A stretch of 64,000 nt of DNA from Azospirillum thermophilum (GCF_003130795.1 NZ_CP029353.1:2433501-2497500); one strand, 5' to 3'; shown: positions 49,784 to 59,355, counted from the stretch's first letter. A program made the numbers and translations. Notes: a model not told the origin generated them from the letters alone.

Positions 49784-50176
49784 ATGTTCAGCATCGACGT
49801 CCCGATCGCGCCGCGCGGCTTCGGCGGCCGCCGCGCCGTCGTCGCCGACCGGGATGCGGAGCAGCGCGCCACCCTGTCCCGTCACCTCAACGACCGCGGC
49901 TTCCAGGTGTCGGAGGCCGCCAGCCCGCTCGACGTGCTCTCCATCATCGGCAGCCAGGCGCCGAGCGTCGCCTTCCTGTCCCGCGGCACCGCCGACCTGG
50001 AGCAGGAGGAGTGCGAGCGGACGGTGGCGCTCGCCTCGATGCTCTATCCCCGCACCCGCATCGTGCTGACCGCCGACAGTCCCCTGCTGCTGCAGGAGGG
50101 CGGGCACTTCACCATCCTGACCCGCCCGGTCCGGCTCGACCAGCTCGACCGCTGCCTGGAAGAGCTGGTGGCCTAA
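49784..50176 (+). CDS. Degenerate receiver-domain protein
   Basis: A 130-residue protein with the layout of a CheY-like receiver, RRAVVADRDAEQRATLSRHL then VSEAASPLDVLSIIGSQAP, but the phospho-acceptor Asp is replaced (SVAFLSRGTAD) and the conserved Lys is an Arg (FTILTRPVRL). GGGGGAGGGG precedes the ATG. It cannot be phosphorylated in the normal way and may act as a protein-interaction module. Its stop (TAA 50174-50176) overlaps the stop of the convergent ECF41 gene by two bases. Confidence 0.7.
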   Translation: MFSIDVPIAPRGFGGRRAVVADRDAEQRATLSRHLNDRGFQVSEAASPLDVLSIIGSQAPSVAFLSRGTADLEQEECERTVALASMLYPRTRIVLTADSPLLLQEGGHFTILTRPVRLDQLDRCLEELVA

Positions 50177-51147
50177 CCGCTCGCCGCGGCGGTCTCCAGG
50201 TGGCGCAGCTTCTCCGGGTTCAGCACCTGGAACAGGCGCAGGATCCGGCCATCGGCCACCTCCAGCCCGATGATCGAGCGAAAGGTCCCGTTCAGCGAGG
50301 TCATCAGCCCCGGCCCGCCATTCACCAGCACCGGCACCATCTCCAGCGTGGTGTCGTACTTTCGCTGGATGCCGATCAGGAAGCGGGCGATGCGGTCGGG
50401 TCCGACCAACCTGTTGCGGGCCGTGCGCACGACCCCGCCGCCGTCGCTCAGCCACTCCGCCTGCTCGCCGAGCAAGGCCACGATGCCGGCATAGTCGCGC
50501 CGGGCGCTGGCCTCGGCGAAGGCCTCCGCCAGCTTCCGTCCGGCGGCGGCGATGCCGGACCGGGCCGGGGGGTGGCGGACGGTCGTCGCCGGCCCCTGCT
50601 CGGCGATCCTCGCCCTGGCGCGCCGCAGGATCTGCCGGCAGGCCTCCGGCGTCTTGCCCAGGATGGCGGCGATCTCGCCATGGTCGAGGTCCATCGCCTC
50701 GCGCAGGACGAAGACCGCCCGCTGCTCCGGCGTCAGCGTCTCCAGCAGCAGGAGCATGGCGAAGGGGACGGCATCCCGCTCCGCCAGGCTGTCCGGCGGG
50801 CCGTCGGCCCAGGACGCCTGGTCCCAGTGGGACACCTCCGGCTCGGGCAGCCACAGTCCGACATAGCGCTCCCGCGTGTGGCGGGCGCTGCGCAGCCGGT
50901 CGAGCGCCAGCCGGGTCACCAGCGTGGTGAGGAAGGCGCGCGGCGCTTCGATCGCCTGCGGGTCGATGCGGGTCAGGCGCAGCCAGGCATCCTGGACGAT
51001 GTCCTCGGCGTCGCTGACCGAGCCCGTCATGCGATAGGCCAGCGCGCGCAGCCGCGCCCGCTCGGACCGGAACAGATCCAGGCGGGCGCGGCCGTCCTCG
51101 TCGCCGCAGGCGGCAGGAGACGCTTCGGTAAGCGGCTGCGCGGTCAC
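50173..51147 (-). CDS. ECF41 RNA polymerase sigma factor with SnoaL-like C-terminal domain
   Basis: A 324-residue sigma factor. Region 2 (LRALAYRMTGSVSDAEDIVQ, FLTTLVTRLALDRLRSARH) and region 4 (LTPEQRAVFVLREAMDLDHG, AAILGKTPEACRQILRRARAR) are followed by a SnoaL-like domain with the ECF41 motif WLSDGGGVVRTA. In this group the C-terminal domain modulates activity in place of an anti-sigma factor. The GTG start overlaps the stop of the carboxymuconolactone decarboxylase gene by four bases (GTGA at 51147-51144), the linkage known for ECF41. It probably directs transcription from the motif upstream of that gene. Confidence 0.9.
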   Translation of the reverse strand: MTAQPLTEASPAACGDEDGRARLDLFRSERARLRALAYRMTGSVSDAEDIVQDAWLRLTRIDPQAIEAPRAFLTTLVTRLALDRLRSARHTRERYVGLWLPEPEVSHWDQASWADGPPDSLAERDAVPFAMLLLLETLTPEQRAVFVLREAMDLDHGEIAAILGKTPEACRQILRRARARIAEQGPATTVRHPPARSGIAAAGRKLAEAFAEASARRDYAGIVALLGEQAEWLSDGGGVVRTARNRLVGPDRIARFLIGIQRKYDTTLEMVPVLVNGGPGLMTSLNGTFRSIIGLEVADGRILRLFQVLNPEKLRHLETAAASG

Positions 51148-51596
51148 GCGACGGCGGCCGCGGCGGGCTGGTCCCGGAACTGGGCGATGCCCAGCCGGTT
51201 CCAGGCGTTGATGGTCGCCACCGCCACCGTCAGGGCCGCGACCTGCCCGTCGCTGAAATGCCGGCGCAGCTCGGCGAGCCCCTGCTCGACCGCCCCATGC
51301 TCGGTGCGGGTCAGCATCTCGGCCCAGGCGAAGGCGGCCTTCTCGTCGGGATCGAACAGCGGCGACTGCCGCCAGCCGGCCAGCGCATCCAGCCGCTCCT
51401 GCGTCTCCCCCTCCCGCAGGGCCTCGCGGCCGTGCATGTCGATGCAGAAGGCGCAGTGGTTGATCTGCGAGACGCGCAGGTCGATCAGGTGGCGCAGCCG
51501 CTGCGGCAGGCCCGAGCGGGTGATGGCGGCGGAGACGCCGTGGAGCGCCTTGTAGAGATCGGGCGTGGCGGCGGGGACGGAAAAGCGCATGTCCAT
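51144..51596 (-). CDS. Carboxymuconolactone decarboxylase/AhpD-like protein
   Basis: A 150-residue protein of the CMD superfamily with the AhpD-type redox motif CAFCIDMHGREAL (Cys-x2-Cys plus His), which suggests peroxide reductase or thiol-disulfide activity rather than true decarboxylation. CMD proteins are the typical ECF41-linked target. Start is the ATG at 51596; another at 51590 is possible. An ECF41-like promoter lies 37-63 bp upstream. It is translationally coupled to the sigma gene that follows. Confidence 0.9.
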   Translation of the reverse strand: MDMRFSVPAATPDLYKALHGVSAAITRSGLPQRLRHLIDLRVSQINHCAFCIDMHGREALREGETQERLDALAGWRQSPLFDPDEKAAFAWAEMLTRTEHGAVEQGLAELRRHFSDGQVAALTVAVATINAWNRLGIAQFRDQPAAAAVA

Positions 51597-51632
51597 GGTG
51601 CTTCATCCTGTTCGGGTGACGATCGCCACCAG

Positions 51633-51659
51633 GACGGGGGCACCCGCCGGGCCGTGACG
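51633..51659 (-). promoter_or_regulatory. ECF41 promoter of the decarboxylase-sigma operon
   Basis: On the minus strand CGTCACG (51659-51653), 16 bases, CGTC (51636-51633). Published ECF41 consensus is TGTCACA-N16-CGTC; the GTCAC core, the spacing and the whole -10 agree. Confidence 0.75.
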
Positions 51660-51694
51660 CATGGCTGCCATGCACGGCCGCCCGCCCCGCGTTC

Positions 51695-51967
51695 TCAGGC
51701 CCGGAGCTGGGCCACGGCCTCGCGGAGGATCGCCGTCTTGTAGGCGAAGCGGCCGGACGGGTCGCTGTCCTCGATCATCCCGATCATGATGCCGACGGCA
51801 TGGGCAACCTGGGCCGCCAGCGCCGGATCGGCCTTGATCCGCCGCACGAGGTCGGCCAGCGCCGCGTCGTAGGGCTTGCCCTCGAACCCGTCCGCCGCGA
51901 TGGCCTCGAACCGGTTGGCGAGGTCGAGGACCGACGCCCCCATTGGTGCGGATGCCATACCGCTCAT
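51695..51967 (-). CDS. Small hypothetical protein coupled to DsrE gene
   Basis: A 90-residue mostly helical protein (SVLDLANRFEAIAADGFEGK, LADLVRRIKADPALAAQV) of unknown family. Its ATG overlaps the stop of the DsrE-like gene (ATGA at 51967-51964), so it is translated with it and may work with it. Confidence 0.7.
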   Translation of the reverse strand: MSGMASAPMGASVLDLANRFEAIAADGFEGKPYDAALADLVRRIKADPALAAQVAHAVGIMIGMIEDSDPSGRFAYKTAILREAVAQLRA

Positions 51968-52401
51968 ACGAACAGCATGGCGCCACCCTTGGGCGCATCG
52001 TTCAGGAAGGTGACGACGCCGCCGGTCTTCACCGGGACATCCGGGCGCAACGCCTTGCCCTGCGGCAGCCCGAGCGCCCGCAGCCCCATCTCGCAGGCCA
52101 TGACGGTGACGTTCAGGGCGACGCAGGCCTCCAGAAGCTCCTCGAAGGTGGCGAGTCCCTGGGCGGCGAAGAAGCGGTCGCGCTCCACCGGCCTGCTGCC
52201 GTCGTCGGCCGCATCCAGATCGTGCCAGCCCAGCACGCCCGGCTCCTCCTCCTGCACCAGCGCGCGCAGGGCGCGGCCGGTGAAGAACAGCGTGACGGGA
52301 CGGTTGGTCGCCGCCGCCGCGCTGGCCATGACCAGCGCGTAATGGACGCGGTCGTAGCCGCCGGCGAAGACGACGATGGAAAGGCCTTCCGGGCCGGACA
52401 T
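51964..52401 (-). CDS. DsrE/DsrF-like family protein
   Basis: A 145-residue protein with the DsrE fold: SIVVFAGGYDRVHYALVMASAA, LFFTGRALRALV, and VTVMACEMGLRALGL, whose Cys is at the position used for persulfide relay in DsrE/TusD. Start is the ATG at 52401 with GAGGAG ahead; the longer frame upstream overlaps the moeB end. It is placed between a MoeB/ThiF-like gene and a 90-aa gene, suggesting a sulfur-transfer unit, but no target is known. Confidence 0.8.
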   Translation of the reverse strand: MSGPEGLSIVVFAGGYDRVHYALVMASAAAATNRPVTLFFTGRALRALVQEEEPGVLGWHDLDAADDGSRPVERDRFFAAQGLATFEELLEACVALNVTVMACEMGLRALGLPQGKALRPDVPVKTGGVVTFLNDAPKGGAMLFV

Positions 52402-52438
52402 GGGAACGCTCCTCAGCTTGAGCGGCAGCGGCCCGGGG

Positions 52439-53239
52439 TCAGTGGCCGGACAGGTCGCGGATGGTCGGATGGCTGCCGCAGAGCGGGCAGTCCGGGTCCT
52501 TGCGCAGGGTGATCCGCTGGTAGGACGCATAGAGCGTGTCCATCATCAGCAGGCTGCCCGACAGGCTCTCGCCCAGCCCCAGCAGTTCCTTCATCACCTC
52601 CACCGCCTGCAGCGACCCGATGAAGCCGGCCAGAGCGCCGAGCACGCCGCCCTCCGAACAGCTCGGCACCATGCCGCGCGGCGGCGGTTCGCGGAACAGG
52701 CAGCGGTAGCAGGGATGCGGATCGCCGAGATGCGCCTTGAAGGTCGACACCTGCCCGTCGAAGCGCAGGATCGCGGCGGAGACCAGCGTCTTGCCGGCGA
52801 GATAGCAGGCATCGTTCAGCAGGAAGCGGGTGGAGAAATTGTCCGACCCGTCGGCCACCACGTCGTAGGGACCGATCAGGTCCATCACGTTGTCGCGGTT
52901 CAGCCGGGTCTTGTAAGGCTCCACCCGCACGTCGGGATTCAGCGCGCGGATGCGGGCCGCAGCGCTTTCCACCTTCGGAACGCCGACCGAGCCCTCGTCG
53001 TGGATCACCTGGCGCTGCAGGTTCGACAGATCGACCGAGTCGTCGTCCACCACCCCGATGGTGCCGACGCCGGCCGCCGCCAGATAGAGCAGCAGCGGCG
53101 CGCCCAGGCCGCCGGCCCCGACGACCAGCACCTTGGACTGCAAGAGCTTTTCCTGCCCCACGCCGCCGACTTCCGGCAGGACGATGTGGCGCGAATAGCG
53201 ATGAAGCTGGGTGTCCGTGAATTCCATGGGAGGGAGCAT
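52439..53239 (-). CDS. HesA/MoeB/ThiF family adenylyltransferase
   Basis: A 266-residue E1-like enzyme that adenylates the C-terminal Gly of a sulfur carrier (MoaD/ThiS type). RYSRHIVLPEVGGVGQEKL opens the protein, VLVVGAGGLGAPLLLYLAAAG is the nucleotide loop, VDDDSVDLSNLQRQVIH continues it, and CYRC with CPLCG forms the zinc site; the catalytic-type Cys is in SCSEGGVLGAL. No rhodanese domain follows. Start could be the ATG at 53239 or 53227. moeB is the most likely identity, but thiF or a stand-alone E1 cannot be excluded; the ubiquitin-like partner is not adjacent. Confidence 0.85.
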   Translation of the reverse strand: MLPPMEFTDTQLHRYSRHIVLPEVGGVGQEKLLQSKVLVVGAGGLGAPLLLYLAAAGVGTIGVVDDDSVDLSNLQRQVIHDEGSVGVPKVESAAARIRALNPDVRVEPYKTRLNRDNVMDLIGPYDVVADGSDNFSTRFLLNDACYLAGKTLVSAAILRFDGQVSTFKAHLGDPHPCYRCLFREPPPRGMVPSCSEGGVLGALAGFIGSLQAVEVMKELLGLGESLSGSLLMMDTLYASYQRITLRKDPDCPLCGSHPTIRDLSGH

Positions 53240-53339
53240 AACGCAGTCCCGGCCGCAGCGTGCAGTTTCTTGCGGCAGCCCAGGCGCGGCACGGGCGCGC
53301 GGCCGTCAGGCGTCGCGCCGGCCGGGATGCCGCGGCGTG

Positions 53340-54125
53340 TCAGGCGGTGGTCTTGGTCTTGCCGCCTGTCTTCCTGGCGTCCTGGGCGGCCCACACGCGC
53401 AGGCGCTCCTCGCGCTCGCGCAGGATCTTGTCGATCGGCCGCTCTTCCACCGGCATGTCGATCTTGGCGGTCTTCGGGATGAAGTTGAGCTGATAGGGGA
53501 TCTCGCCCGCCACGTTGCGCGGCGGCACCACCACCAGCTCATACTGGCCGGGCTGGATCTTGTAGCTCGGCTGGTCGAAGAAGCCGACCTGCTTTTCAGG
53601 GTTCATCGTGTCGCCGGAAGCGACGACCTTGCCGTCCTTGCCCATCAGCGCCCAGCGGGTGTAGGGCAGGCTGAGGTTGGCGGTGAACTCGCCGCCCTGC
53701 ACCACGTTGACCGTGTGCTTCTGGACGCCCGGATCGGCCGTCGCGGCCTGCCGGGCCGTCGCCTTCAGCGTGGCGCCGCTCGACAGCATCATCACGTTCT
53801 GCCGGACGCTGACGTCCAGCGAATACTCCCGCATGTTCACGCCGCGCATCGTCTGCGAGATGATCGCCGTGTAGGTGCCGGCCCCCAGCTTGGCGCTGGC
53901 GTCCGCCGCGTCCTGCTGCGACTTCATCGTCGCCACGACCTTGTTGTTCTGGTCGACGATCTGGACGGAGGTGTAGGAGTTGTTGATCTTGAAGTTGAAC
54001 TCGCCGGGCTTGCTGACCGTGAACTGGCGGTAGTCGGTCGACATGCCGCGCCCGTTCAGCTCGTTGGTCAAGCCACGGAGCTGGAACCAGTTCATGGTCG
54101 ATGCGTTCGGTACCGTGACGCCCAT
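53340..54125 (-). CDS. Hypothetical beta-rich protein
   Basis: A 261-residue protein with no recognised family. There is no signal peptide; the start is the ATG at 54125 behind GGGGGGATACC. Two beta-sandwich-like halves are suggested: FTVSKPGEFNFKINNSYTSV to YTAIISQTM, and VQGGEFTANLSLPYTRWALM to YELVVVPPRNVAG. Each resembles the 'vector' of pre-peptidase C-terminal domains. The tail is basic (REREERLRVWAAQDARKTGG). The gene stands alone between moeB and cysK. A secreted or structural role is possible only as a guess. Confidence 0.65.
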   Translation of the reverse strand: MGVTVPNASTMNWFQLRGLTNELNGRGMSTDYRQFTVSKPGEFNFKINNSYTSVQIVDQNNKVVATMKSQQDAADASAKLGAGTYTAIISQTMRGVNMREYSLDVSVRQNVMMLSSGATLKATARQAATADPGVQKHTVNVVQGGEFTANLSLPYTRWALMGKDGKVVASGDTMNPEKQVGFFDQPSYKIQPGQYELVVVPPRNVAGEIPYQLNFIPKTAKIDMPVEERPIDKILREREERLRVWAAQDARKTGGKTKTTA

Positions 54126-54310
54126 GGTGGTATCCCCCCGCCCAGCGAAGCCCACTCAATTTAGTAAAATTCGATCTTTCCGTCGAAAAGAGACGGCCGC
54201 GCCGGCCGGCACGGGAGCGCACACCCTCTGCGCCCGAGGGGGTAGTCTACCCCAGACGGCGGGGCCGGGCAATCCTCGCTGTAAGGTTGCGTCGCGGCAA
54301 GCCCCGTTAC

Positions 54311-54342
54311 GGGCGGGCCCGAGCGAATGCCCGGACCCGCCC
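54311..54342 (-). terminator. Hairpin after cysK
   Basis: GGGCGGG (54311-54317) with CCCGCCC (54336-54342) and a partly paired interior, just after the cysK stop. No T-run; moderate support. Confidence 0.55.
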
Positions 54343-54349
54343 GCCATGC

Positions 54350-55309
<960 letters not shown>

Positions 55310-55330
55310 GGTTCCACCTCTCGGATGTGT

Positions 55331-55361
55331 GTTATATTCGTGTTTTCACAGCATGCTGTGA
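55331..55361 (-). promoter_or_regulatory. cysK promoter with perfect 16-bp palindromic operator
   Basis: TCACAGCATGCTGTGA (55346-55361) is its own reverse complement. On the minus strand TATAAC (55336-55331) is a likely -10, and the palindrome covers the -35 position, so a bound repressor would block cysK. Confidence 0.75.
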
Positions 55362-55384
55362 TTTTACGCCCGTTCAGGCGAGAA

Positions 55385-55840
55385 TCAAATGGTAAAGTCG
55401 ATCCGGTCTTCCGTCTCGCTCTCCACCCCAGCGCTGCGGGCCCGCATGCAGAGCTCCTCGATCGTCACCTCGTCGAGCTTCTTCATGCATTCCTCCTGCA
55501 GTTCCGCCCACAGCGGCCGCACCACCTTGTGGCCGAGGATCGAGCCCGCCGGCTCCTCGATCGGGTCGGTCGCCGTCTCCATGGACCGCACGACCCGCAC
55601 GATCTCGCCCAGCGTGATCCGCCGCCGCTCGCGCGCCAGGCGATAGCCGCCGCGGGGACCCCGCACGCCGGCGAGGATGCCGTCGCGCACGAGCTGCTGC
55701 AGCACCTGCTCCAGATACCGCTTCGGGATGCCTTGGCGGCGGGTGATCTCGCCGGACTGCACCGGTTCGGTGCCGGCGTTGTAGGCGATGTCGAGCACCG
55801 CCTCGATGGCGAACATCAGCTTCTTGGAGATGCGGAGCAT
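55385..55840 (-). CDS. Rrf2-family transcriptional regulator (CymR-like)
   Basis: A 151-residue winged-helix regulator: MLRISKKLMFAIEAVLDIA, ITRRQGIPKRYLEQVLQQLV, then the wing GVRGPRGGYRLAR. The three clustered cysteines of IscR/RirA (C-x5-C-x5-7-C) are absent; Cys occurs only in EEC and EELC. It is therefore more like CymR, the cysteine-metabolism repressor that acts with CysK. It lies 75 bp before cysK with the palindrome between. Start: ATG at 55840 with GGGGAG ahead; the open frame upstream is not used. Probably controls cysK. Confidence 0.85.
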   Translation of the reverse strand: MLRISKKLMFAIEAVLDIAYNAGTEPVQSGEITRRQGIPKRYLEQVLQQLVRDGILAGVRGPRGGYRLARERRRITLGEIVRVVRSMETATDPIEEPAGSILGHKVVRPLWAELQEECMKKLDEVTIEELCMRARSAGVESETEDRIDFTI

Positions 55841-55877
55841 CAAAGGGACTCCCCTTGGAAACCAGACCGTGGCCGGC

Positions 55878-56324
55878 TCAGCGGCCGGTCGACCCGAAGC
55901 CGCCCGTGCCGCGGGCGCTTTCGGAGAGGGTGGACGCCTCGTGCCAGGTGACGCGGGCATAGCGGGCGACGACGAGCTGGGCGATGCGCTGGCCGCGCTC
56001 CACCGTGAAGGCCCGGTCGCCGTGGTTGATCAGGATGACCCCGACCTCGCCGCGATAGTCGGCGTCGATGGTGCCGGGGCTGTTCAGCACCGTCACCCCA
56101 TGCTTCAGCGCGAGGCCGGAACGGGGACGGACCTGCCCCTCGAACCCGGCGGGCAGGGCCAGCACGATGCCGGTCGGCACCAGGGCGCGGGCGCCGGGCG
56201 CGATCTCCACCGGCTCCGTCACCGCCGCCAGCAGGTCGAGTCCCGCCGCCCCGTCCGTCGCATAGGCAGGCAGATCCAGCCCCTCGGCATGGGGAAGGCG
56301 CACGATGGGAACGGTGGCGGTCAT
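55878..56324 (-). CDS. dut: Deoxyuridine 5'-triphosphate nucleotidohydrolase
   Basis: A 148-residue trimeric dUTPase that makes dUMP and keeps uracil out of DNA. Motifs 1-5 are visible: [27 protein letters not shown] (catalytic Asp), RGQRIAQLV and the C-terminal [10 protein letters not shown]. Two starts: ATG at 56348 overlapping the coaBC stop (ATGA), or ATG at 56324 behind AGGAGAG; I favour the latter. It is translationally linked with coaBC in either case, a pairing common in bacteria. Confidence 0.95.
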   Translation of the reverse strand: MTATVPIVRLPHAEGLDLPAYATDGAAGLDLLAAVTEPVEIAPGARALVPTGIVLALPAGFEGQVRPRSGLALKHGVTVLNSPGTIDADYRGEVGVILINHGDRAFTVERGQRIAQLVVARYARVTWHEASTLSESARGTGGFGSTGR

Positions 56325-56344
56325 GCGCTGCTCTCCTGCGGTGG

Positions 56345-57607
56345 TCATGCGAAATGTCCTGCGATGGCCTCGGCGAGCCGCGCGGCCACCGCGTCCTTGC
56401 CCATGGTCGGCCAGGATTCGGCACCGTCGGCACGGATCAGATGGACGGTGTTCTCGCTGCCGCCGAAGGTGCCGGTGCCCGGCGACACATCGTTGGCGAC
56501 GATCCAGTCGCAGCCCTTGCGCGCCCGCTTGGCGGTGGCATAGGCCAGCACGTCGCCGGTCTCCGCCGCGAAGCCGATGACGAGCGCCGGGCGCCGGGCG
56601 CCGGGCTGCGACAGGGTGGCGAGGATGTCGGGGTTCTCCACCAGCACCAGCGAGGGCGGGCCGCCGCCCTCCTTCTTCAGTTTGCGCTCCGCCGCGTCGG
56701 CGACGCGCCAGTCGGCCACCGCGGCGGCGCAGACGGCGACGTCCGCCGGCAGGGCGGCCTCGCAGGCGGCCAGCATCTCGCGGGCCGTCTCGACCGGATG
56801 GACCGTGCAGCCGGGGGGATCGGGCTCCCGCGTCGGGCCGGTCACCAGCGTCACCGACGCGCCGAGCCGGGCGAGCGCCGCCGCGATGGCGTGGCCCTGC
56901 TTGCCGGACGAGCGGTTGGCGATGTAGCGCACCGGGTCGATCGGCTCGTGGGTCGGGCCGCTCGTCACCAGGGCGCGCCGGCCGGCCAGCGGGCGATGGA
57001 CCGGTCCCGGCGGCAGGCCGGCGAAATGCGCGGCGATCGCATCGACGATCTCCATCGGTTCCGCCATGCGGCCGGGGCCGAACTCGTTGCAGGCCATGAT
57101 CCCGTCATTCGGGCCGACCCGCCGGACGCCGCGGCTCTCCAGCAGCGCCATGTTGGCCTGGGTCGCCGGGTGCAGCCACATCCGGACATTCATCGCCGGG
57201 GCGACCAGCACCGGCTTATCGGTGGCGAGCAGCACGGTCGCGGCGAGGTCGTCGGCCATCCCCGAGGCCATGCGGGCCAGCAGATTGGCGGTGGCCGGGG
57301 CCACCACCACCAGGTCGGCCTCGCGCGACAGGCGGATGTGGCCCATCTGCGATTCGTCGGTCAGCGACCACAGGTCCCGGTAGACGGTGTCCTCCGTCAG
57401 GGCCTGCACCGACAGCGGGGTGACGAACTCCGCCCCGGCACGGGTCAGCACGGCCCGCACCGAGGCCCCCCGCTCGCGCAGGCGGCGGATCAGATCCAGG
57501 CACTTATAGGCGGCGATGCCGCCGGCGATGACCAGCAGGATGCGCTTGCCGGACAGAGCCGCATGATCGGCCGCGCTGTGATTGCCCACCGTCCCGCCGC
57601 TCGCCAT
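56345..57607 (-). CDS. coaBC: Bifunctional phosphopantothenoylcysteine decarboxylase/synthetase
   Basis: A 420-residue coenzyme A biosynthesis enzyme. The N-terminal CoaC flavodoxin part has [18 protein letters not shown], the FMN region and the conserved PAMNVRMW; the C-terminal CoaB part has [20 protein letters not shown] and KLKKEGGG for CTP binding. Start is the ATG at 57607 (MASGGTVG); the TTG at 57658 is less likely. A perfect 12-bp palindrome sits 14 bases upstream. It overlaps dut. Confidence 0.96.
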   Translation of the reverse strand: MASGGTVGNHSAADHAALSGKRILLVIAGGIAAYKCLDLIRRLRERGASVRAVLTRAGAEFVTPLSVQALTEDTVYRDLWSLTDESQMGHIRLSREADLVVVAPATANLLARMASGMADDLAATVLLATDKPVLVAPAMNVRMWLHPATQANMALLESRGVRRVGPNDGIMACNEFGPGRMAEPMEIVDAIAAHFAGLPPGPVHRPLAGRRALVTSGPTHEPIDPVRYIANRSSGKQGHAIAAALARLGASVTLVTGPTREPDPPGCTVHPVETAREMLAACEAALPADVAVCAAAVADWRVADAAERKLKKEGGGPPSLVLVENPDILATLSQPGARRPALVIGFAAETGDVLAYATAKRARKGCDWIVANDVSPGTGTFGGSENTVHLIRADGAESWPTMGKDAVAARLAEAIAGHFA

Positions 57608-57620
57608 TTGATCGCTCAAT

Positions 57621-57632
57621 GGGAGATCTCCC
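57621..57632. promoter_or_regulatory. 12-bp palindrome upstream of coaBC
   Basis: GGGAGATCTCCC, its own reverse complement, just before the coaBC start. It could hide the ribosome site in an RNA hairpin or bind a protein; unproven. Confidence 0.4.
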
Positions 57633-57885
57633 GAAACGTCCTTATTGATTATGTACAATTCAGATATTCCATCACGACGTCAGGGACAAGCGTCGTGAAA
57701 GGCCCGCCTGCCCTGCAGCACGGGGATTGCGGCGGAAGCCCGGCCGAGGAATCGGCAACCGGTCGCGCGGCGGACCTCCGCACGGGTCTTTCCCCCGTAT
57801 GGCCTGATGGCGTAACATCGGATTTTAGGAATTGACCGCTAGACGGGGCGTCGCGTTGCCGTCTCCACCTTCAGCCGAACGGCCC

Positions 57886-59355
57886 ATGGCCCCCCGCTCC
57901 ACTCCCGTCCTCCTGATCGAAGACACGCCTTCCCTTGCTCGGGTCTATGCCGAGTTCCTGAAGAAGGAGTCCTTCACCGTCATCTCGGTGGAGACGGGGA
58001 GCGACGCGCTTGACCAGCTCGCCGACGGCGCGCCGAAGGTGGTGCTGCTCGACCTGCAGCTTCCGGACATGAACGGGATGGAGGTGCTGCGCCGCATCGC
58101 CGCCCAGGCCCTGCCCTGCGCCGTCATCGTGATCACCGCCCACGGGTCGGTGAAGGCGGCGGTCGAGGCCATGCGCTACGGCGCCTACGACTTCCTGGTG
58201 AAGCCCTTTTCCGCCGACCGGCTGCTGGTCACCGTGCGCAACGCCATGGAGCGGCTGCGCCTCGCCCAGATCGTCGAGACCTACGAGCGGGACATCAGCC
58301 GCACCCGCTATCACGGCTTCATCGGCTCCTCGCTGGCGATGCAGGCGATCTACCGCATCATCGACAGCGCCGCCTCGTCCCGCGCCACCGTCTTCATCAC
58401 CGGCGAATCCGGCACCGGCAAGGAGGTCTGCGCCGAGGCGATCCACCGGCAGAGCCCGCGCGGATCGAAGCCCTTCATCGCCATCAACTGCGGGGCGATC
58501 CCCAAGGACCTGATGGAGAGCGAGATCTTCGGCCATGTGAAGGGCTCCTTCACCGGGGCGGTGTCCGACCGCGAAGGGGCGGCGGCCCGCGCCGACGGCG
58601 GCACCCTGTTCCTGGACGAGATCTGCGAGCTCGCCCCCGACCTGCAGACCAAGCTGCTGCGCTTCATCCAGACCGGCACCTTCACGCCGGTCGGCGGCAG
58701 CAAGCTGGAGAAGGTCGACCTGCGCATCATCTGCGCCACCAACCGCGACCCGCTGCGCGAGGTGGAGGAAGGGCGCTTCCGCGAGGATCTCTATTACCGC
58801 CTGCACGTCATCCCGATCCACCTGCCCGCCCTGCGCGAGCGGGAGGACGACGTGCTGGAGATCGCCCGCCATTACCTGACCGACTATGCCGCCGAGGAAG
58901 GCAAGGGCTTCACCCACTTCACCGCCGAGGCGGAGCAGGCGCTGCGCGGCTACCACTGGCCGGGCAACGTCCGCCAGTTGCAGAACGTCGTGCGCAACAT
59001 CGTGGTCCTGCATGAGGGCGACACGGTGACCGCCGCCATGCTGCCGCCGCCGCTCTCCACCGGCGGAGCCGGCGCCCATGGGGCCGGTCCCGCCGTGCCG
59101 CTCCACCACCCGCACGCCCTGCAGCCCGGGCCGGCGCCCCAGCAGGCCGCGCCGGCCGCCGCGCCCCCGGCTCCCCCGCCCCAACCGCCCGGCCCGAAGC
59201 CGATCCGGCCGCTGTGGGAGGTGGAGAAGGACGCCATCGAGGACGCCATCGCCGCTTGCGACGGCAACATCCCCCGGGCCGCCGCCCTGCTGCAGATCAG
59301 CGCCTCCACCATCTACCGCAAGCGGCTGACCTGGCAGGCGGAAGGGAAGCTGTGA
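57886..59355 (+). CDS. Sigma-54-dependent response regulator (NtrC/LuxO type)
   Basis: A 489-residue activator: receiver (LLIEDTPSLARVYAEF, VVLLDLQLPDMNGM phospho-Asp, KPFSADRL), AAA+ domain (Walker A GESGTGKEV, sigma-54 contact loop GSFTGAVSD, Walker B GGTLFLDEI, arginine fingers in REDLYYRL) and a Fis-type helix-turn-helix (IPRAAALLQISASTIYRKRL), preceded by a long Pro/Ala linker. The loop is GSFTGA rather than the usual GAFTGA, a known functional variation. Start at the ATG at 57886, although a TTG at 57832 with AGGA ahead cannot be excluded. Its histidine kinase and targets are not in the window. Confidence 0.92.
   Translation: MAPRSTPVLLIEDTPSLARVYAEFLKKESFTVISVETGSDALDQLADGAPKVVLLDLQLPDMNGMEVLRRIAAQALPCAVIVITAHGSVKAAVEAMRYGAYDFLVKPFSADRLLVTVRNAMERLRLAQIVETYERDISRTRYHGFIGSSLAMQAIYRIIDSAASSRATVFITGESGTGKEVCAEAIHRQSPRGSKPFIAINCGAIPKDLMESEIFGHVKGSFTGAVSDREGAAARADGGTLFLDEICELAPDLQTKLLRFIQTGTFTPVGGSKLEKVDLRIICATNRDPLREVEEGRFREDLYYRLHVIPIHLPALREREDDVLEIARHYLTDYAAEEGKGFTHFTAEAEQALRGYHWPGNVRQLQNVVRNIVVLHEGDTVTAAMLPPPLSTGGAGAHGAGPAVPLHHPHALQPGPAPQQAAPAAAPPAPPPQPPGPKPIRPLWEVEKDAIEDAIAACDGNIPRAAALLQISASTIYRKRLTWQAEGKL

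Noticed and set aside
55385..55840. Rrf2 gene as IscR or RirA.
   Set aside because: The three iron-sulfur cysteines in the expected spacing are absent, and no isc/suf gene is near; cysK is the neighbour.
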